Positions 60,608-64,000 of a DNA stretch of 64,000 nt are shown piece after piece. Each line of letters opens with the position of its first letter. The stretch's first letter is position 1. Source of the stretch: Limnochordales bacterium (GTDB taxonomy: Bacteria > Bacillota > Limnochordia > Limnochordales > DUMU01); the NCBI GenBank assembly GCA_014896315.1, contig JADBKP010000001.1, forward strand, positions 124,001 to 188,000, read 5' to 3'. Both the position numbers and the translations under genes were made by a program. The notes beneath the pieces were generated by a model. That model searched no databases. It had not been told where the DNA came from and worked only from the letters and a program-made list of their open reading frames with translations.

Positions 60608-62185
60608 TCAGCCGGGTGGAAGTAAGATCTCCTTCTCAAGACCTTTAAACATCCCCTCAACAATGCTTAGCGGATCGGACACACCGAGGGCGCGCAGCAC
60701 TCTCACGGCCGGGCCACCGTTATACAAGAAACGCGGGGGTTGATTATTAGACCAGACACCCGCTACCTTAAACTCCGTCTCCGCACGTCTACGGTCATCC
60801 CGCACAAGCCGGCCGTGAACAGCCGCGTTACGGTAGTTCCTGATCGCCGGCCGGCGGTCGTCCAGTGCCTGCTGCATCACCTTTAACTCTGTCCTGATAG
60901 GTTCGTCCAGTACGTCAAGCCAGCGATCAACGTGCTCTCGGTGCGTATGATACCAATAACAGCCAGGCCGTCCCGGGATCGGTGTGAGAGGTGCCCTGGA
61001 TTCATGAGGCCCAAGCAGCACATCGGGGGGCTTATGTCCCGGTCTGGCCTCCAATTCGCGTTCGATCTCGTTCAAGCTGCTGACCCAGTTCGCCCTCTGT
61101 ATAGCATCGAGCAGGGCCGTATCCCAGAAGGTGACGGAGTTGATGACCGCTTCCTGTATTCTTCCTGCCCGTAACGCCGCCTGAGCGCGGGCTGCCGCCC
61201 AGAAGCAGCGCAAGGGTATATTGAGGCGTGTCAGGTATTTGGGAGCGCCAGCCGGAACAGGACTGCGACCGGCCAACCAGTCGGCCGCGACAATGACCGG
61301 CTCGGCCCAGTGTTGCTCCCACTCGTCCCCGAGCACCCTCTCGGCGAATGAGGCTGCCCCCTCGAGATCTCCCTTGCGAATGCGGGCAAGGGCTGCCTCG
61401 CGGAGCCGGTAGGCTTCTTGTGGAGCCTTCTGCAAATAGGCGCCGTACCTGACCAGGTGATTACTGTGCTGGGGTACTTCCACGATCTCGACACGTTCTG
61501 AACCGAAAATGAGGTTGGCAACCTGAACGATTAGCTCTTTGAGCGCAGGAAATCCCCCAGTTCTCGCGATTATCACATGAGATGGTCTAAGATCCTCCTG
61601 CAGTCGCGCAAGAGCGAGGTGAAGCCGCCTCACCAGTTCCTGTGCCAATGGCCGCTGGACCGGGTCACTGCCCTCCAGTCGCTCCCTGCCTTGCAAGAGA
61701 TTTACCCATTGCGCTCCTCCCGGCCATTTGGAGTGCGCAGGATCCCAGGGCTCGCGTCGCTGCAAAGCCAACTCACGGGCTAACGTAATGTCGCCTCTGT
61801 TTCGTGCCTCGATCCACCCTGCCAGCACCGGGCCTGCCGCGGCCGGCTCGGAGCGAAAGATCTCCGGATCACGTTGTGTACTGAATATTACGGCCGCAGT
61901 TACACGCTCTAGCCGGTCAAGAACGTACTTTAACTTCGCCGGAACCAGCCGGATCCTGCCGTCTGTATCGCGAAGACAATCCGTAATATCAGGACCTATT
62001 CCCCCGCGTGCCTCGAATTCCCTTATCTGAACCGCTTCTTCGTCTACGACCCAGTCTTCACCATTCAGCAGACTCTCATGGAAAACTCGTGTCTCTGCTA
62101 CAGTTGTCCGGCGTTCCTCACCTGCATGCCTGATTACCACTTGCAGATCGGTTTCGCCAGCCGGTACAAGCAGCAGCGTGGTCAT
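60608..62185 (-). CDS. CARF-HEPN ribonuclease (Csm6/Csx1-like), CRISPR type III ancillary protein
   Basis: 525 residues, ATG 62185 with AGGAGG eight bases upstream, overlapping the RAMP gene by 4 bases (ATGA). N-terminal half reads as a CARF-type Rossmann domain: TTLLLVPAGETDLQVVIRH at the start, AAVIFSTQRDPEIFRSEP and SHVIIARTGGFPALKELIVQVANLIFG, where the TGGF loop is a CARF landmark. The C-terminal helical domain contains the HEPN RNase motif R-x4-H in RNYRNAAVHG (Arg452, His457). Such proteins are switched on by cyclic oligoadenylate and cut RNA without sequence preference. The exact Csx family is not certain. Its translational coupling to a RAMP protein shows it belongs to a type III locus extending past the right edge. 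Confidence 0.75.
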   Translation of the reverse strand: MTTLLLVPAGETDLQVVIRHAGEERRTTVAETRVFHESLLNGEDWVVDEEAVQIREFEARGGIGPDITDCLRDTDGRIRLVPAKLKYVLDRLERVTAAVIFSTQRDPEIFRSEPAAAGPVLAGWIEARNRGDITLARELALQRREPWDPAHSKWPGGAQWVNLLQGRERLEGSDPVQRPLAQELVRRLHLALARLQEDLRPSHVIIARTGGFPALKELIVQVANLIFGSERVEIVEVPQHSNHLVRYGAYLQKAPQEAYRLREAALARIRKGDLEGAASFAERVLGDEWEQHWAEPVIVAADWLAGRSPVPAGAPKYLTRLNIPLRCFWAAARAQAALRAGRIQEAVINSVTFWDTALLDAIQRANWVSSLNEIERELEARPGHKPPDVLLGPHESRAPLTPIPGRPGCYWYHTHREHVDRWLDVLDEPIRTELKVMQQALDDRRPAIRNYRNAAVHGRLVRDDRRRAETEFKVAGVWSNNQPPRFLYNGGPAVRVLRALGVSDPLSIVEGMFKGLEKEILLPPG

Positions 62186-63957
62186 CGTCTCTGCCTCCTA
62201 CCACGAGAATGCTCTTTGCGAATTTCTGCATGAAAGGCGAAGATTTTACCACCACGGCTCGGATATGGCGCCCATTCCGTATCACGAAAATCGTGAATAG
62301 CGAGCCATCTTCCTAGTGATCGAGTATCGATCAGCTTAGCCGCCTCAGCAACACACTCGCATAGCGACGTTTCATCCAATAACTCCAGGCGATAGCCGTT
62401 ATCACCATCACATAGCCGATAAGCCGCATCAACAGTGACGACAACGCTGCCCCAACCTAGGGGACGGGCGTGGCCTAACTTGGTGGCATAGCGAGGTTGA
62501 TTGGGAGTACCGTCGGTCTTAACACCGGCTTCGTTCCGAATTGCTTCCGGCAGCATGCGAACAAACTGGTCCGGGCAGAGGGCAATCAGGAGGGCACCCA
62601 GCTCTGCCGGGCTCAAATCACGGAACCGGACCTTAAATCTAAACTGCGTTCCGGGAGTGCTGACAAAACGAGCAATGGTAGCCCGTTCGTTGAGGAGGTC
62701 ACCATCGCTGTCTGCACTGTAATCCCTGGCGCTTACAGCAGCTGCCGGGTTATGCTGGTAAAACTTCCGGCCGGCCAGATCACCCGGCGGGTCCCAGTCC
62801 GGCAGATCGCCGTAGGTAACAACCACTCCCCGGTCCAGCCGCTGCCGTTCGCCTAACTTGGACTGGTCGATGTAAAACTCAACCGCACTCGGCTTGGGTG
62901 CCGCCAGCTCTTTAAGAGATATGGCAAAACCGCGGTTGGGAGCCAGAAAGCGCTGCGCATCCGTCCTTCCCGGCGGAATCTGCTCTACGGCCATGTTGAA
63001 CGAGACACGGCCGGCAAGTTGTGTAAAGTCACCGCTCCCGATCCCGGCACTGCCGGGGTTATCGCCTGTGTAGCCAAAAAGAGCCCGGGCGCCCGTCAGG
63101 TGGAGGGGACGGCCGGCAGGATCTTTCTCAAGCTCTGCAGGCCGAGGAGAAACCTCCGGCCGCAGCACCCAGCTGCCATCCTCAGCTCGCCGGCGGCAAA
63201 CTGTATTCACATAGCGCCAGCGGTAATAATAGTGGTGACCGTAGGATACGACACGCTTCTTTTGCGTGTCCCACTCTACGAAAATGAGGTCTCCCTTAGC
63301 AAAACCTCGTTCAGCTGCTCGCTTGAGATGACCAATCGCCTGCGACCGCTTTTCGTGGTCGTTACCCAGGGAAGGGTGACGTGGACTTACGTGTCCCCCT
63401 TCAGGATCAACCAGGTGGAGGTAGGTCTCAACCCAAAAAGTATGAACTGAGTCGTCAATCGGCACATTTCTTATTGGAGGAACGGGAGTCCTGGAAGCCT
63501 TCGGGTCGGCCGAAATATTCAGCAATCGATTACTAAGGACAGGCTTGTCATTGAACTCGGCCTCCCAGCCCTCCATTCCTCCTCTATACCTGTGCTGCAG
63601 AGTGCTATCGCGGCAAAAACGCGCCCGTTCCATAGGATATATGTCCACAATAGAAGGCAATCGATAACACCGGCCTGCATATTGGAAGTCACGAACCTCC
63701 CTGACGATGGCCGGACGCGGTTCTAGAATCAGTCTAACTGGTTGCTGGTTTCCTCCCTTTGGCCACATAAGGTTCGGCCGGTAGGAGAACGACTGGTCCC
63801 AAACCCGCTCCATCGGCGCTCCCAAAAGCGCTCCTATCGACTGGCGGACCATGCCCTTAATCTGCTCGCCAGGGATCAGTACCCGCCCCCGCTCGTCTCG
63901 CAGCGGCTCAAGAACAGTACGGTTACCATGCACCCGTCGTCCCGGGAACCAGGGCAC
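62182..63957 (-). CDS. TIGR03986-like CRISPR-associated RAMP protein, N-terminus probably incomplete
   Basis: 591 residues from GTG 63957. RAMP features: VLIPGEQIKGMVRQSIGALLG (the glycine-rich PGxxxKGxxR loop), GARALFGYTGDN, AGRVSFNMAVEQ, FLAPNRGFAIS, LAGRKFYQHNPAAAV and LGHARPLGWGSVVV near the C-terminus. The order fits TIGR03986, a large multi-RAMP protein of type III-associated loci. The usual beta1 strand before the PGxxxKG loop is very short: the first 20 residues are PWFPGRRVHGNRTVLEPLRD, and an in-frame TAG lies directly before the start codon. So either translation starts here, coupled to a gene ending at TAG, or a frameshift hides the true N-terminus beyond 63958. It overlaps the CARF-HEPN gene by 4 bases. 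Confidence 0.72.
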   Translation of the reverse strand: MPWFPGRRVHGNRTVLEPLRDERGRVLIPGEQIKGMVRQSIGALLGAPMERVWDQSFSYRPNLMWPKGGNQQPVRLILEPRPAIVREVRDFQYAGRCYRLPSIVDIYPMERARFCRDSTLQHRYRGGMEGWEAEFNDKPVLSNRLLNISADPKASRTPVPPIRNVPIDDSVHTFWVETYLHLVDPEGGHVSPRHPSLGNDHEKRSQAIGHLKRAAERGFAKGDLIFVEWDTQKKRVVSYGHHYYYRWRYVNTVCRRRAEDGSWVLRPEVSPRPAELEKDPAGRPLHLTGARALFGYTGDNPGSAGIGSGDFTQLAGRVSFNMAVEQIPPGRTDAQRFLAPNRGFAISLKELAAPKPSAVEFYIDQSKLGERQRLDRGVVVTYGDLPDWDPPGDLAGRKFYQHNPAAAVSARDYSADSDGDLLNERATIARFVSTPGTQFRFKVRFRDLSPAELGALLIALCPDQFVRMLPEAIRNEAGVKTDGTPNQPRYATKLGHARPLGWGSVVVTVDAAYRLCDGDNGYRLELLDETSLCECVAEAAKLIDTRSLGRWLAIHDFRDTEWAPYPSRGGKIFAFHAEIRKEHSRGRRQRR

Positions 63958-64000
63958 CTACCATTGCCCGGAGTCTTGGTACGGCGAACAGGTACGTTTG

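Noticed and set aside
1-64000. CRISPR array
   Set aside because: No regularly spaced 25-40 base repeats were found near the CARF, DUF488 or RAMP genes or elsewhere.
1-64000. tRNA or rRNA genes
   Set aside because: No TΨC-like GTTCRANTC word in a cloverleaf context and no rRNA-like blocks were seen.

Overview
The window (about 58-60% GC by eye, gene-dense, strong AGGAGG-type ribosome sites) looks like a chromosome segment of an anaerobic, probably thermophilic or digester-type, polysaccharide-scavenging bacterium of the Bacillota. Reasons: a complete [FeFe]-hydrogenase maturation operon (TM1266-type regulator, hydE, hydG, hydF), a Bce-type two-component/ABC module with a matching DNA box, VanZ, a heterodimeric ABC exporter, and many orphan sugar-binding proteins and glycoside hydrolases. 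A small beta-barrel-like secreted protein hints at a diderm Bacillota such as the Limnochordia/Hydrogenispora group; this placement is inference only.

Layout. 1-10 kb: GH13 amylase (cut by the edge), sugar-binding protein, lipoprotein, VanZ, then an oxidoreductase / ZIP transporter / TIM-barrel isomerase run and a GH20-like hexosaminidase with a cysteine-rich insert. 10.6-14.4 kb: heterodimeric ABC exporter. 14.5-23.5 kb: two almost identical IS1634-family elements in the same orientation, each with its own 5-bp target duplication, flanking a family-10-like glycosidase and a NamZ-like muramidase; the first copy splits a small nuclease-like gene. 23.5-26.4 kb: four-gene cassette of two DUF488 proteins, a dual-OB protein and a CRISPR-type CARF effector with a RelE-like tail. 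26.6-31.5 kb: Bce-like response regulator, kinase and ABC transporter. 31.6-34.8 kb: GxGYxYP-type glycosidase and a binding protein with an in-frame stop in its signal peptide. 35-40.1 kb: hydrogenase maturation operon behind a CRP-like palindrome and a structured, terminator-bearing leader. 40.2-46.3 kb: third binding protein, a frameshifted GH36/raffinose-synthase-like gene and a DUF4855 protein. 46.4-48.7 kb: MarR / Drr-type ABC transporter operon. 48.7-52.6 kb: scrapyard of gene remnants (ADP-ribosylglycohydrolase, ABC exporter, IS1182 transposase, orphan AbrB antitoxin) around one intact phosphoesterase. 52.7-56.7 kb: DUF1848, TSUP permease, secreted propeller-like protein. 56.7-59.2 kb: complete IS66 with 8-bp target duplication. 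59.4-64 kb: barrel-like protein, a hypothetical, and a type III CRISPR-associated pair (CARF-HEPN ribonuclease and TIGR03986-like RAMP protein) running off the right edge.

How it fits together. Most of the accessory content serves extracellular glycan and cell-wall breakdown, with binding proteins delivering sugars; no permease subunits for them lie in the window. Hydrogenase maturation fits fermentative hydrogen production. The two CRISPR-linked loci, 34 kb apart, could be parts of one cyclic-oligoadenylate signalling network, although no Cas10 or CRISPR array is visible here. All functions come from reading the sequence and remembered family motifs; no database search was run.
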